Assembly: GCA_050633505.1 (NCBI GenBank)
Contig: JBOEGQ010000004.1
Location: 310,001-374,000 of the forward strand
Source: UBA1672 sp050633505
Lineage (GTDB): Bacteria > Pseudomonadota > Alphaproteobacteria > Micavibrionales > Micavibrionaceae
Direction of reading: 5' to 3'
DNA length: 64,000 nt
Under the pieces are notes generated by a model. It had not been told where the DNA came from. It worked only from the letters and a program-made list of their open reading frames with translations, and made no database searches. The position numbers and the translations under genes are program-made. Below, piece by piece: positions 36,901 to 44,947 of this stretch; position 1 is the stretch's first letter; every line of letters begins with the position of its first letter.

Positions 36901-37146
36901 CGCTTGCGCCCTATTCTTATGACAGCATTCTCATTCATTCTCGGCGTTGTTCCGTTGCTATTTGCATCAGGTGCAGGTTTTGAAATGCGTCAGGCCATTG
37001 GTATTACCGTATTTAGCGGTATGTTAGGCGTGACATTCTTCGGCTTACTCTTTACACCTGTATTTTACGTTTTATGTCGTAAGCTTGCCGGATTTGGGAA
37101 AAAGAAGCCGGAACAGATTATACAAAAGGATACAAAAAATGCGTAA
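33997..37146 (+). CDS. RND multidrug efflux pump, inner-membrane permease (AcrB/MexF type)
   Basis: A proton-driven hydrophobe/amphiphile exporter of 1049 residues, the expected length. It begins with FFIDRPRFAAVVSSFIVIFG, has two copies of the six-helix and porter-domain unit, and carries the paired Asp of helix 4 in GIVVDDAIVVVENVER near residue 408. The RND motifs PVAQYPEIAPPQV and VQNRVAAAEPRLPEPV are present. The substrate cannot be inferred. Second gene of the operon, its end overlapping the channel gene by 8 bp. Confidence 0.97.
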   Translation: MKLAHFFIDRPRFAAVVSSFIVIFGLLAYFALPVAQYPEIAPPQVQVVAAYPGANAETIAETVATPLEQEINGVENMIYMSSQATNDGRMTLSITFRPGTDIDTAQVLVQNRVAAAEPRLPEPVRRLGVTTIKNSPDFLMVINLFSPNGTYNQNFIGNYASLEISDRLKRVDGVGNSQVFGASEYAMRLWLDPDRMASLDLTTEDVLDAVRSQNIQVAGGTLNQSPVPSQHAFELTVQTQGRLADVNEFENIIVKSGNNSALVRLKDVARVELGARDYVTRGYLGKTPSVGVLLTMRPGANALETAARALSAMDEMAQEFPQDLEYKVVYNPTNYIAQSIDEVFTTLFLAMLFVVFVIIVFLQSWRTAIIPVIAIPISLIGTFGLMLAFGYSLNMLSLFGLILAIGIVVDDAIVVVENVERKLRKGMEIKKATKETMDEVGTALIATSLVLVAVFLPTVLMEGITGQFYKQFGVTIAAATMLSTIVSLTLSPAMASIFMKDMGQESGNGLLSKPAQIFNAMMDKLSHGYGFIVSKIVRMGVLISILYLGLIALTGYQYSLIPGGFIPPQDQGYTITAINLPSGASLDRTDAIIQKATEALLQIPDVEDTVAFTGFSGATFTNASNAGAIFTVLKPLGTRRDLDAIINDMRMALSTIDDAFIITVPPPPVPGLGNAGGFKMMVQDRGGKGLPALEQAAWTLAMAANQAPETTSVYTFFETTTPRIYLDIDRERARRLKVPLQNVFNALEVNLGSSYVNDFNFLGRTFRVTAQADAPYRLTEDDILRLRVRNSEGNMVPIGSLATVENTSGPLRVPRYNLYPSAGVSGNTALGFSSGEALARMEQLAEEVLPEGFSYEWTELAYQEKATGNTAIMIFCLAVLFVFLLLSAQYESWTLPLAIILIVPMCLLSAGAGLLIVGMDNNILTQIGLIVLVGLASKNAILIVEFAKQNEDDNKMDRWQAATEASKTRLRPILMTAFSFILGVVPLLFASGAGFEMRQAIGITVFSGMLGVTFFGLLFTPVFYVLCRKLAGFGKKKPEQIIQKDTKNA

Positions 37147-38596
37147 CATCTCATATCTTCTTTTAACATCTGTATGTGTACTCTCCTTATCGGGTTGTGC
37201 ATCTCCCAGAGAATACAACACACCATCATCACCGGACGGGGTTGATGGCACAACGTTGACCAAAGAATATCATGGAGAGGCTTTTCAAACAAAAGACCCG
37301 ATCATCAGCTGGTGGCAAGAGCTAAATGATGAACAGCTTAATACACTTATCTCTAAAGCCGCGCATCATAATAAAGACATTGAAATTACCGTTGCGAATT
37401 TAAAAGAGGCGCGTGCATTCAGAAAAGAAACGCAGTTCGATTATATTCCAACCGTAAGATCCAGTGCAAATTCAACCTATACCAGAGCAAGCGAGGAAAC
37501 ATCAGGCGCACTGGATGATCGTACATCCGAACTGTATAACGCGCGACTTGATGCCTCATGGGAATTGGATCTGTTTGGCCGTGTTAGCGCCGGCGTTGAT
37601 GCCGCAAAAGCCAGAGAGCAAGCCGCAGTCGCAGACATGCATGATATGCGCATTATTATTTTCGCAGAAGTCGCCAGCACCTATATACAACTTCGTGGTT
37701 TACAATATCGCCTTGATATCGCACAGCGCAACGCGGGAAATCAAAATGAAACTTATGACTTAAGCGTTCGTCTCGCAAATGGAGGCAGGAACTCTCAACT
37801 CGATGTTGTTCGCGCGCAAACCCAATTGGAATTAACCCGCTCAACCATTCCCTCTTTAGAGGCATCTATCCGATCAAACATTAATCGTTTATCGGTTCTT
37901 ACCGGACAAGTACCGGACGCCTTACAAGAACAGCTTTCAGAAACGCATGCCTTGCCAACAGTCCCACAAGTTGTGAATGTCGGAGAGGTAAAAGATCTGT
38001 TGCGTCGCCGTCCGGATATTCAACGCGCAGAAAGAAACCTAGAAGCCAGCATTGCAGATTACAATATATCCGTTGCCGATCAATTCCCATCAGTTAGCCT
38101 GATCGGTAATCTTGGCTTTGCCGCGACAAACTTATCTGACTTTGGCTCTTCTGCTCTTGTTTCAAATATAGGTCCAAGCATTTCATGGGCTGCCTTTGAC
38201 TTTGGTCGGGTTAAGGCACGCATACGTCAAAATGATGCCCGTGCACAAGCCGCCTTGTCATCCTATGAAAAAACCATATTAGAGGCACTGGAAGACTTAC
38301 AGACCTCCATGACCAACTTTGTAAAGGAAGAAGAGCGCCGCGCACGCCTGCAAAAGGCCGCACGCCTTAGTAAAGAGGCAGCCACTCTTGCCCGTAAACG
38401 TTACGAAGCCGGCGTAGATGCCTTTATTGATGTTCTAAGTGCCGAAGCCACCCTTTTGGAGGCCGAAGATACCCTTGCACAAAGCGAAATCAGCGCGGCC
38501 TTACAGCTTATCGCCATTTATAAGGCCTTAGGCGGTGGTTGGATAATCCCCACACAGAACAATGATGTCGACAATGAGGAAACCATCACGAAATAG
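37139..38596 (+). CDS. Outer-membrane efflux channel lipoprotein (NodT/OprM family)
   Basis: TolC-like channel of the tripartite pump, about 485 residues. The chosen start gives a lipoprotein signal with lipobox LSGC at residues 17-20. A longer frame would read into the pump gene. Two OEP repeats are visible: ISWWQELNDEQLNTLISKAA, ASWELDLFGRVSAGVDAAKA and RRRPDIQRAERNLEASIADY in the first and middle parts, and the coiled helix RYEAGVDAFIDVLSAEATLL near the end. Third gene of the tetR-linked RND operon. Confidence 0.95.
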   Translation: MRNISYLLLTSVCVLSLSGCASPREYNTPSSPDGVDGTTLTKEYHGEAFQTKDPIISWWQELNDEQLNTLISKAAHHNKDIEITVANLKEARAFRKETQFDYIPTVRSSANSTYTRASEETSGALDDRTSELYNARLDASWELDLFGRVSAGVDAAKAREQAAVADMHDMRIIIFAEVASTYIQLRGLQYRLDIAQRNAGNQNETYDLSVRLANGGRNSQLDVVRAQTQLELTRSTIPSLEASIRSNINRLSVLTGQVPDALQEQLSETHALPTVPQVVNVGEVKDLLRRRPDIQRAERNLEASIADYNISVADQFPSVSLIGNLGFAATNLSDFGSSALVSNIGPSISWAAFDFGRVKARIRQNDARAQAALSSYEKTILEALEDLQTSMTNFVKEEERRARLQKAARLSKEAATLARKRYEAGVDAFIDVLSAEATLLEAEDTLAQSEISAALQLIAIYKALGGGWIIPTQNNDVDNEETITK

Positions 38597-38644
38597 TTGC
38601 CATAGGGTCTCGTCAAGGAAAGATAAAACTGCTATCTCATATGC

Positions 38645-39268
38645 ATGAAAACGATCTCAGATATATTCAAGGAAATCGATGAGACGCTTACCAACCAAAC
38701 CGTCAGTATTGGCGATTTGGTGGAGCATCTGCACGAACGTGGTTTTGGCTTTCTGCTTCTCATTCTGTCTATACCGATGGCGCTTCCTATCCCTGTGCCT
38801 CCCGGTATCAATATATTGCTGGCCTCCCCGCTTATCCTGCTAACAGCGCAACAAGCCATCGGATATCATTCAATATGGTTACCAAATTGGATAAAACAAA
38901 AAGGCATAAAACGCGAAAGCATGAGCGCCATTATCCAAAAGACACTGCCTTGGTTTAAAAAGTTAGAAAAAATCATCAAACCACGCTTGGAATTCCTGAC
39001 ACGTGGTATTTCATCCAATATTATTGGTGTACTGGGCTTGATTATGGCACTGACAATTTGCGTCCCCCTGCCCATGACCAATACGGTGCCTAGCCTGGGT
39101 ATTGCCTTGATGGCGATTGGGCTGATCAATCGTGATGGTTTGGCCGTTTTGGCTGGTGCCGTGATCGGTTTTGCATGGGTTTGTGCCCTTACCATGATTA
39201 TTGTGTTCCTTGGAACAGAAGGAATTGATATAATAAAGGATGTCATAAAGGGAAGTCTTGGCGCATGA
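38645..39268 (+). CDS. ExoD-family membrane protein
   Basis: An inner-membrane protein of 207 residues matching the exopolysaccharide synthesis ExoD family: an N-terminal soluble motif (SIGDLVEHLHERGFGFLLLI then PMALPIPVPPGINILLASPL), followed by several membrane helices (NIIGVLGLIMALTICVPLPM, GLAVLAGAVIGFAWVCALTM). The biochemical role of the family is unclear. It overlaps the DsbB-like gene by 4 bp (ATGA). Confidence 0.88.
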   Translation: MKTISDIFKEIDETLTNQTVSIGDLVEHLHERGFGFLLLILSIPMALPIPVPPGINILLASPLILLTAQQAIGYHSIWLPNWIKQKGIKRESMSAIIQKTLPWFKKLEKIIKPRLEFLTRGISSNIIGVLGLIMALTICVPLPMTNTVPSLGIALMAIGLINRDGLAVLAGAVIGFAWVCALTMIIVFLGTEGIDIIKDVIKGSLGA

Positions 39269-39786
39269 TCAAAACAATATTATCAACACCACGCATTGTT
39301 TTCGCGTTGATCACTTTATTATGTTTTGGCGCACTGGCCGCCGCCTTCATTGCCGAGGGAATACTCAACTTAGAACCGTGCCGGCTTTGTATATACCAAC
39401 GCTATCCCTTTGCTCTTGGCCTTGTATTCGGCATTATCGGTATGGTTTTGCACAAAAAAGCACGAACGACCGTCGCCCTATTCCTTCTAAGCGCCATAAA
39501 CTTTGCCCTTAACAGCGCCATCGCCTTTTACCATACAGGCGTAGAACAACATTGGTGGAAATCATCCGTGGAAGGTTGCGCGATAATTCACCTAGACGCA
39601 CCTAAAAACCAAAGCATCCTTGAGAATATTATGAGCGCGCCTCTTGGCGACTGTAGCAAAATCCCATGGTCAGACCCAATATTTGGTCTATCTATGGCAA
39701 ACTACAACATCCCGTTTTGCATGGGGCTGTGTATATTGTGTTTAATATCTACAGTCTTTGTTATGAAATCCCCAAAAGATTCATAA
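39265..39786 (+). CDS. dsbB: DsbB-like disulfide bond formation protein
   Basis: A four-helix membrane thiol oxidase that reoxidises a DsbA partner using quinone. The 173-residue protein has the first Cys pair in EPCRLCIYQRYPFAL (residues about 33-47) and the second pair in the next periplasmic loop (EGCAIIHLD, then GDCSKIPW), as in DsbB. No dsbA gene adjoins it. It is translationally coupled to the ExoD-family gene. The quinone-site Arg after CXXC is present. Confidence 0.88.
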   Translation: MIKTILSTPRIVFALITLLCFGALAAAFIAEGILNLEPCRLCIYQRYPFALGLVFGIIGMVLHKKARTTVALFLLSAINFALNSAIAFYHTGVEQHWWKSSVEGCAIIHLDAPKNQSILENIMSAPLGDCSKIPWSDPIFGLSMANYNIPFCMGLCILCLISTVFVMKSPKDS

Positions 39787-39993
39787 GCAATAAAACTGCA
39801 ACAACTAAACCACCGTGAAAAATGAAAAAGCCAATAGATTGCTTTAAGCTTCGCTTTTTTCCGAAATCAAATAGATCATCAAACATAATACGCACCAAAA
39901 TAAATTATGAAAATATAGTGCGTTTTTACGCGAAACCCGCAGAAAGTCAAGGGTTTTTGGTAAATTCAGCACCCCACCCCATTCCAAACAACC

Positions 39994-40021
39994 AAAAAGC
40001 CGATGCAACAACACCGGCTTT
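39994..40021 (-). terminator. Intrinsic terminator for the 119-aa membrane gene
   Basis: Read on the minus strand, AAAGCCG and CGGCTTT (40015-40021 with 39996-40002) form a 7-bp stem with a 12-base loop, followed by a T-run. It lies 33 bp beyond the stop of the upstream minus-strand gene. Confidence 0.65.
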
Positions 40022-40053
40022 CAGATAACGAATAAAGCTTTTAACGGCTTTGA

Positions 40054-40413
40054 TTACTTCCCTTTTTCAAGTGTGGTTAAATACGAAACCACGACCATTC
40101 CAAGAAGGATATCAACCTTATATGACAGATACGCACCAACAAATGCGATCACAACAGCCATCGTATCATTTGTAAGTTTCTTACCAGACAAAATCATACT
40201 AGATAGAATTAAGGTCCATCCTGTACCGACCATTGTATGCCAGTGACTACCTTCAAAAAAGGTTCCCACTGTGCCATCCACCATACCCAACACACCGAAA
40301 TAGTGGCCCAGGAAGGTTGATAACCCAACCAATAAGACCGTATAAAACAGGAAAAATCCAAGGGCCTGCGTGGTTGAACGTAAATGTGCTAGATTAGTGA
40401 TATGTGAAAACAT
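40054..40413 (-). CDS. Small integral membrane protein of unknown function, 119 aa
   Basis: Three or four hydrophobic helices are visible: ALGFFLFYTVLLVGLSTFLG, GTGWTLILSSMILS, and AVVIAFVGAYLSYKVDILLG. The loop after the first helix contains EGSHWHTMVG, two His near a Trp. No family is recognised. It stands alone with its own terminator and a GGAG site before the ATG. Confidence 0.75.
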   Translation of the reverse strand: MFSHITNLAHLRSTTQALGFFLFYTVLLVGLSTFLGHYFGVLGMVDGTVGTFFEGSHWHTMVGTGWTLILSSMILSGKKLTNDTMAVVIAFVGAYLSYKVDILLGMVVVSYLTTLEKGK

Positions 40414-40554
40414 AATCAGTCTCCTTTCTTTGCACGATGCGCAAAAATCCGTATTCCGAAAACACCATGTCTTCGGCCTTCTTTTTACGCTGGTTGATGG
40501 CAGACCTTGAAAACCGCTTTCCGTGGCATGCCAATTCTGTAAAAATCTTAATTT

Positions 40555-41145
40555 CTATTCTTCATGGGTCAGCTCACTATCCCAATAAAGAAAATCCCCC
40601 CAACTCTCATGCAAGAAGTTTGGAGGGAATTTTCGACCGCGATCCTGAAGCTCATACAGGCTGGGCTGCCTTGGCTTGGTTAACGGGATCATCCCTATAT
40701 CTTCCGGCATTTTATTAGCTTTGTACGAGTTGCAACACCGGCACGCAGCCACAATATTCTCCCAATTGGTTTTCCCTCCACGTGATCGGGGAATAACATG
40801 ATCAAATGTCAATTCATGTGTCCTAAACCCATCACCGCAATATTGGCATTCCCAACGGTCACGTAAAAATAAGTTAAACCTTGTAAACGCAGGTGTTTTT
40901 GTCGGTGCAACATATTCCTTTAGCGCCAAAACAGATGGTAATTTCATTTCCATATGCGGAGACCGAATTGTTCGGTCATATTCCGATATGACATTTACGC
41001 TACCTCTAAAAATGGCCTTAACAGCATCCTGCCAAGACCATACAGATAACGGAAAATAACTTAACGGCCTAAAATCCGCGTTTAATATCAATGCATGGCA
41101 CCTATCTAAAGGCATCGTCTCAAGAGACGGTATTGCTGCGCTCAT
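40555..41145 (-). CDS. HNH endonuclease domain protein
   Basis: A 196-residue protein with a zinc-bound HNH core in the second half: CQYCGDGFRTHELTFDHVIP, then SRGGKTNWENIVAACRCC and NSYKANK. The two CxxC pairs bind zinc, and DHVIPRSRGG holds the catalytic His. The N-terminus (LILNADFRPLSYFPLSVWSW) is a characteristic extension of this bacterial chromosomal family, whose role is not established. The ATG at 41145 is chosen because AGGAG lies 7 bp upstream. Confidence 0.92.
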   Translation of the reverse strand: MSAAIPSLETMPLDRCHALILNADFRPLSYFPLSVWSWQDAVKAIFRGSVNVISEYDRTIRSPHMEMKLPSVLALKEYVAPTKTPAFTRFNLFLRDRWECQYCGDGFRTHELTFDHVIPRSRGGKTNWENIVAACRCCNSYKANKMPEDIGMIPLTKPRQPSLYELQDRGRKFPPNFLHESWGDFLYWDSELTHEE

Positions 41146-41488
41146 AAACACACTCCTCGCTTTACCGATTTCACCACAACCAACAGAACATCGGTTACAA
41201 CAAAATACTCCTTCTTTCGGAGGCCTGCTGGTTGGAAGAAACCTTTAAAGGCCGAACAAGCCTCGCGCTCAATACCTATAGTATACCATAATTCCGTATG
41301 ATTCTGCTTATGCGAAATAATATTTCTTTGCTGCGTTCCACAATTTTTTGCAGCGCAACAAGTGAGAATTGCTATATATCACTTGTTTATCAGCACCTTA
41401 CAGAACACATCTGACATAAAGCAGAAAATTGTGCGCCGCATAAAAGCATACAGGGCAATAATCAATAAAACACCAAACCAGTACTATA
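41146..41488. other. 343-bp gap with a hairpin and no recognised gene
   Basis: No convincing coding frame. A 9-bp stem AACAAGTGA (41357-41365) with TCACTTGTT (41379-41387) has a 13-base AT-rich loop. A second small inverted repeat GTACTA/TAGTAC spans the stop of the next gene near 41480-41493. The segment closest to the HNH gene contains CTCC/GGAG and GGCC repeats, which may be a structured 5' leader. No known RNA family was recognised. Confidence 0.35.
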
Positions 41489-42775
41489 TTAGTACAGTTC
41501 CGGCTCATCCCCATTTTGTTTCAAAACAGGCTGTTGTGGCGATTCTATTTGATAATTAAGTGTCGTAAGCTCTTCTCTCAAAGCACCCGATTGAGGCGGA
41601 GGTTCTATCCCCATCGTTTCATCTTCCTTATCGGCATTTAGCCACTGATAAACAGAAGAAGGAAGATACACAGAATCAGGCGGATTAAAATCACCTCTTT
41701 CGACAGTATCAGTATTGTAAATTAATATTTTATGTCCTTCAAATTCATCAATACGCGGAACCTTTCCATTCACCCCAAGCAATACATCAAAGCGCCCGGG
41801 TGTAAATGGCAAATCCGCCATCAATTCAGGGTAATCTGAAATTTGAGGCGCAGGAGGGATTTTTTGCATTAAAGAGAATAGCTTTCCCCCCTGCTTACTC
41901 TCCATATTAGGTAGAATACGGTAATCTTTGCCTTTTTCCTCTACACAGAAATATGGATTATCTTCTAAAGTCAGGCTCTGCCCCGCCTGCATCATCTGCG
42001 TTTCTCCACCACGACACACAGATATACAAAATTCAATTTCATCCTGTTTATTCCGCGCTATGCTATGGCTTTTATTAATATAGAAGCTTTCTCCCTCATC
42101 AAGTTGTGCATGAAGGCCTTCGCTTAAATGTGCCTCAACGATTCGGCAAATTTCATCCATGACGCAATCAACGTTCTGTTTGTGATACATTGCGCGTTCT
42201 TCATATTCCTCAATCATGTCCAGTGTTCTACCCTGTGCGATAAAACATAGCTTAGCATGAGATGGCGCATTTTCGAATTGATCTGGGCGCTGATAATTAT
42301 CGGGAACATCCACCCCTTGAGGCTTTAACGAATAAAATGAAATAGGATCCATCCAACCGCCCGCAAAAAGCATATTGCCAATTTTTTGTTGTTCTCCCTC
42401 ATCTGTAATCAAAGAGGCGTCATCAGGCGAGAAATTCGTCCCATCATATCCGACAGGACAATACATATAGAGATCTAACTGCCCGTTTATTTGTGTCGCA
42501 TAAACCTGAGGCGTATGTGTATACGCTCTGGGATAGGCCTGTTGTTCAGTATCCTTCACCTGAATAACTGGTGAGCTTAGCCCCGTTTTACGAACAAGCC
42601 CCGCATCCAAACTCTGTAAAGATTCAGTGATTTTCTGTCCGAGGTCTTGCTTAGACAGTCCTTTTGCACCGTTCGTAAATTCTTTTGTAATACCAATAAC
42701 GGATTTATGTACTTGTAAAACGGCATTATATGATGCCCCGTTCTGATCAAGTTTATATATTTTATCGTCCACCAT
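41489..42775 (-). CDS. Large protein of unknown function, 428 aa
   Basis: A soluble acidic protein without a signal peptide or membrane segment. The sequence reads as a genuine protein (aromatic and charged segments such as DEGESFYINKSHSIARNKQD and IEFCISVCRGGETQMMQAGQ), but I recognise no family. The N-terminal 100 residues are low-aromatic and helical (NGASYNAVLQVHKSVIG). The C-terminus is Pro/Gln/Glu-rich (EPPPQSGALREE) and likely disordered. It follows the esterase gene by 18 bp and may be cotranscribed with it. Confidence 0.85.
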   Translation of the reverse strand: MVDDKIYKLDQNGASYNAVLQVHKSVIGITKEFTNGAKGLSKQDLGQKITESLQSLDAGLVRKTGLSSPVIQVKDTEQQAYPRAYTHTPQVYATQINGQLDLYMYCPVGYDGTNFSPDDASLITDEGEQQKIGNMLFAGGWMDPISFYSLKPQGVDVPDNYQRPDQFENAPSHAKLCFIAQGRTLDMIEEYEERAMYHKQNVDCVMDEICRIVEAHLSEGLHAQLDEGESFYINKSHSIARNKQDEIEFCISVCRGGETQMMQAGQSLTLEDNPYFCVEEKGKDYRILPNMESKQGGKLFSLMQKIPPAPQISDYPELMADLPFTPGRFDVLLGVNGKVPRIDEFEGHKILIYNTDTVERGDFNPPDSVYLPSSVYQWLNADKEDETMGIEPPPQSGALREELTTLNYQIESPQQPVLKQNGDEPELY

Positions 42776-42793
42776 ATACGCCGCCCTTATGGT

Positions 42794-43456
42794 TTAAACC
42801 AATATCTTCTTTAGAAAAGCTCCTCCGCTTTCAATACCGTTTTGGTCAATAGAATGCGTTAATCCGGGTGTTGTATGACCACTCACCGTAAAACCATGAT
42901 CCTTTAACGTATTTTGCGCAAGATCCCATGCCTGCACCGGAACGACATCATCTGCCTCACCATGGATAAGATGAATAGGCATTGCATGCTTAATATCGTT
43001 TGAATTTTGCGCATTATCCCAAAGAAGCGCTCCGGAATATCCAAGAACACCTGCAATCTTATTTTCCAAACAAGGCGCGGTATATAAACTGGTCATTGTA
43101 CCTTGAGAAAACCCCAATAAAGCAACCTTATCAAGGGGGATTTCCAAACGCTCTGCCTGCTGTTTAATGAACTCTTCAACCAAAGGGAATACTGATTCTA
43201 CACCACGTAACATCACATGTGGATCGCGATCTTGTAGTGAAAACCACTGATAAGAATCTGGATATCCTGCAGGCACCATATCACATGCAAACGGCGCATC
43301 CGGTGATATGAAATGCGCATCAGGAACATATTGTGCCAAATACGGGGCAAGTGAAATTAAATCGCGCCCATTCGACCCGACACCATGCAACATAATCACC
43401 AACTGCCGTGGCTGTTGTGCCTGTGATTTATGTTCGTAAAAATTCGTAATACTCAT
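42794..43456 (-). CDS. Phospholipase/carboxylesterase family alpha/beta hydrolase
   Basis: A 220-residue alpha/beta hydrolase. The oxyanion segment MLHGVGSNGRDLISL, nucleophile GFSQGTMTS near residue 115, acid in HGEADDVVPV near 169 and His in TPGLTHSID near 202 are all in place. The GFSQG motif and length fit the acyl-protein thioesterase/carboxylesterase group (AB hydrolase 2). No signal peptide. The substrate is unknown. Divergent from the lpxR gene. Confidence 0.9.
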   Translation of the reverse strand: MSITNFYEHKSQAQQPRQLVIMLHGVGSNGRDLISLAPYLAQYVPDAHFISPDAPFACDMVPAGYPDSYQWFSLQDRDPHVMLRGVESVFPLVEEFIKQQAERLEIPLDKVALLGFSQGTMTSLYTAPCLENKIAGVLGYSGALLWDNAQNSNDIKHAMPIHLIHGEADDVVPVQAWDLAQNTLKDHGFTVSGHTTPGLTHSIDQNGIESGGAFLKKILV

Positions 43457-43538
43457 GCATCATGCTCTAGCATAATTTCTTGGCAAAAGGTAGAAAAGAA
43501 GTCATACAAAGAGCAGGATAAAATAGGTCTGAAATTAA

Positions 43539-44555
43539 ATGAATAAATACATCGCGCTCAGTCTCTTGGGAATATGCATTCCATCGGCATATGCTAACGC
43601 ACAAGACAAAATGCCCGAAGACCATGGCAGTTATCTCACCTTATCTGTTGAAAATGATAAATTTGGCAATGGAACGGATCATTTCTACACAAGTGGTGTT
43701 CGCGCCACATGGTTTAATGACAAAACCAAAGCACCGGATATTGCCTATAAAATTGCAGAACAAATCCCAACCTTTAAAGTGAATAAAAGAACAGGCACGT
43801 ATTATGCGATCGGACAGAATCTATATACGCCAGATGATATAAAAATTGCCTATCAACCGCAGGATGACCGGCCTTGGGCGGCTTTTCTATATGGCACAAT
43901 CGGCCTAATTAATTTAACCGATAACGGCAAGAACCCAATGCATATTGATGAGGTTGAACTGACCCTTGGTGTGGTTGGCTCTCCCGCATTGGGAAAGCCG
44001 ATACAACGGTTTATTCACAGTCATATAACAGACTCCCCCGATCCAAAGGGATGGGACAATCAACTTGATTTTGAACCCGGATTTACCCTGTCATGGCAAC
44101 GCCGTATCCCCGCCGCAATCATGTATGAAACCAATTTGTTCAACGCGCGGATTGAACCGCACATATCCGCAACAATCGGAAATATTCGTACACATGCCGG
44201 GATAGGAGCCACAGCAGTCTTAGGATCATCAAAATTCCAAGATACCCCGCAACGTGTTGCCCCCTCCATTCCCGGAACGGGCGTGTTCTTGGAAAGAGAA
44301 GACAAAATAAATTGGCAGATTTTTGCCGGTGTCGAAGGACGCCTCGTTGGCAGGGATATATTTTTGGACGGTAATACATTCTCAAACAGCCATAGCGTTG
44401 ATAAAAACAACCTTGTCGGAGACCTAAGTGCAGGGGCGGCACTATCGTATGGAGATTACAGATTATCCTATACACTGAATTATAGAACTAAGGAATTCCG
44501 TACACAAAACGATGAGAGCATTTTTGGCTCCCTCACCTTATCTAAAAGATTTTAG
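43539..44555 (+). CDS. lpxR: Lipid A deacylase LpxR family outer-membrane protein
   Basis: LpxR (DUF2219) removes the 3'-acyloxyacyl chain of lipid A at the outer leaflet of the outer membrane. The 338-residue protein has a signal peptide (cleavage near YANAQD, about residue 20) and the family opening LTLSVENDKFGNGTDHFYTS with the calcium/active-site Asn, Asp and Tyr residues. Later blocks are LTLGVVGSPALGKPIQRFIH and the WDNQLDFEPGFTLSWQRR segment. It ends in a terminal aromatic strand (GSLTLSKRF). A 12-strand barrel is expected. Confidence 0.9.
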   Translation: MNKYIALSLLGICIPSAYANAQDKMPEDHGSYLTLSVENDKFGNGTDHFYTSGVRATWFNDKTKAPDIAYKIAEQIPTFKVNKRTGTYYAIGQNLYTPDDIKIAYQPQDDRPWAAFLYGTIGLINLTDNGKNPMHIDEVELTLGVVGSPALGKPIQRFIHSHITDSPDPKGWDNQLDFEPGFTLSWQRRIPAAIMYETNLFNARIEPHISATIGNIRTHAGIGATAVLGSSKFQDTPQRVAPSIPGTGVFLEREDKINWQIFAGVEGRLVGRDIFLDGNTFSNSHSVDKNNLVGDLSAGAALSYGDYRLSYTLNYRTKEFRTQNDESIFGSLTLSKRF

Positions 44556-44625
44556 ATCTCAGTCATTTAAGCATAGATTCGTGTCATATTTCTGTTACAA
44601 TGTCGCGATTGACAGGGGAAATTTT

Positions 44626-44940
44626 ATGAAATACGACCTTCTACATATCCAAGGGAAACCTTATGTTCTTGTCCCGTTACATGATTATCGGGAAATGACC
44701 AGCTCAGGCGATAATGCATCCCTACCGGATGAGATCCTTGATCAATTATCCGCACAGCAAGAGCACCCGATTAAAATCATTCGTAAGTTCCGTCAAATGA
44801 CGCAAGCTGACTTGGCCGAGGCATCCGGTATATCTCGCCCGTATTTAACTGAAATAGAAACAGGTAAAAAAGACGGATCTATCCGCGCGATGAAAGCATT
44901 GGCAAATGCGTTGGATGTGAATGTAGGAAACCTAACCTGA
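44626..44940 (+). CDS. XRE-type HTH protein with an N-terminal antitoxin-like segment
   Basis: A 104-residue protein. Residues 1-45 (MKYDLLHIQGKPYVLVPLHD then YREMTSSGD) resemble the short N-terminal parts seen on some YefM/HipB-like antitoxin regulators. Residues 55-104 form an XRE HTH (KIIRKFRQMTQADLAEASGI then SRPYLTEIETGKKDGS). An AGGGGA site precedes the ATG. No toxin gene adjoins it on the same strand; lpxR is upstream and metC converges. A free-standing regulator is the simplest reading. Confidence 0.8.
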   Translation: MKYDLLHIQGKPYVLVPLHDYREMTSSGDNASLPDEILDQLSAQQEHPIKIIRKFRQMTQADLAEASGISRPYLTEIETGKKDGSIRAMKALANALDVNVGNLT

Positions 44941-44947
44941 TTTTGGT

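Noticed and set aside
39822..40028. Plus-strand frame of 68 codons
   Set aside because: No ribosome site, basic low-complexity translation, and it runs into the terminator of the opposite gene.
41362..41559. Plus-strand frame over the hairpin region
   Set aside because: No ribosome site, covers the stop of the 428-aa gene, and the translation lacks pattern.
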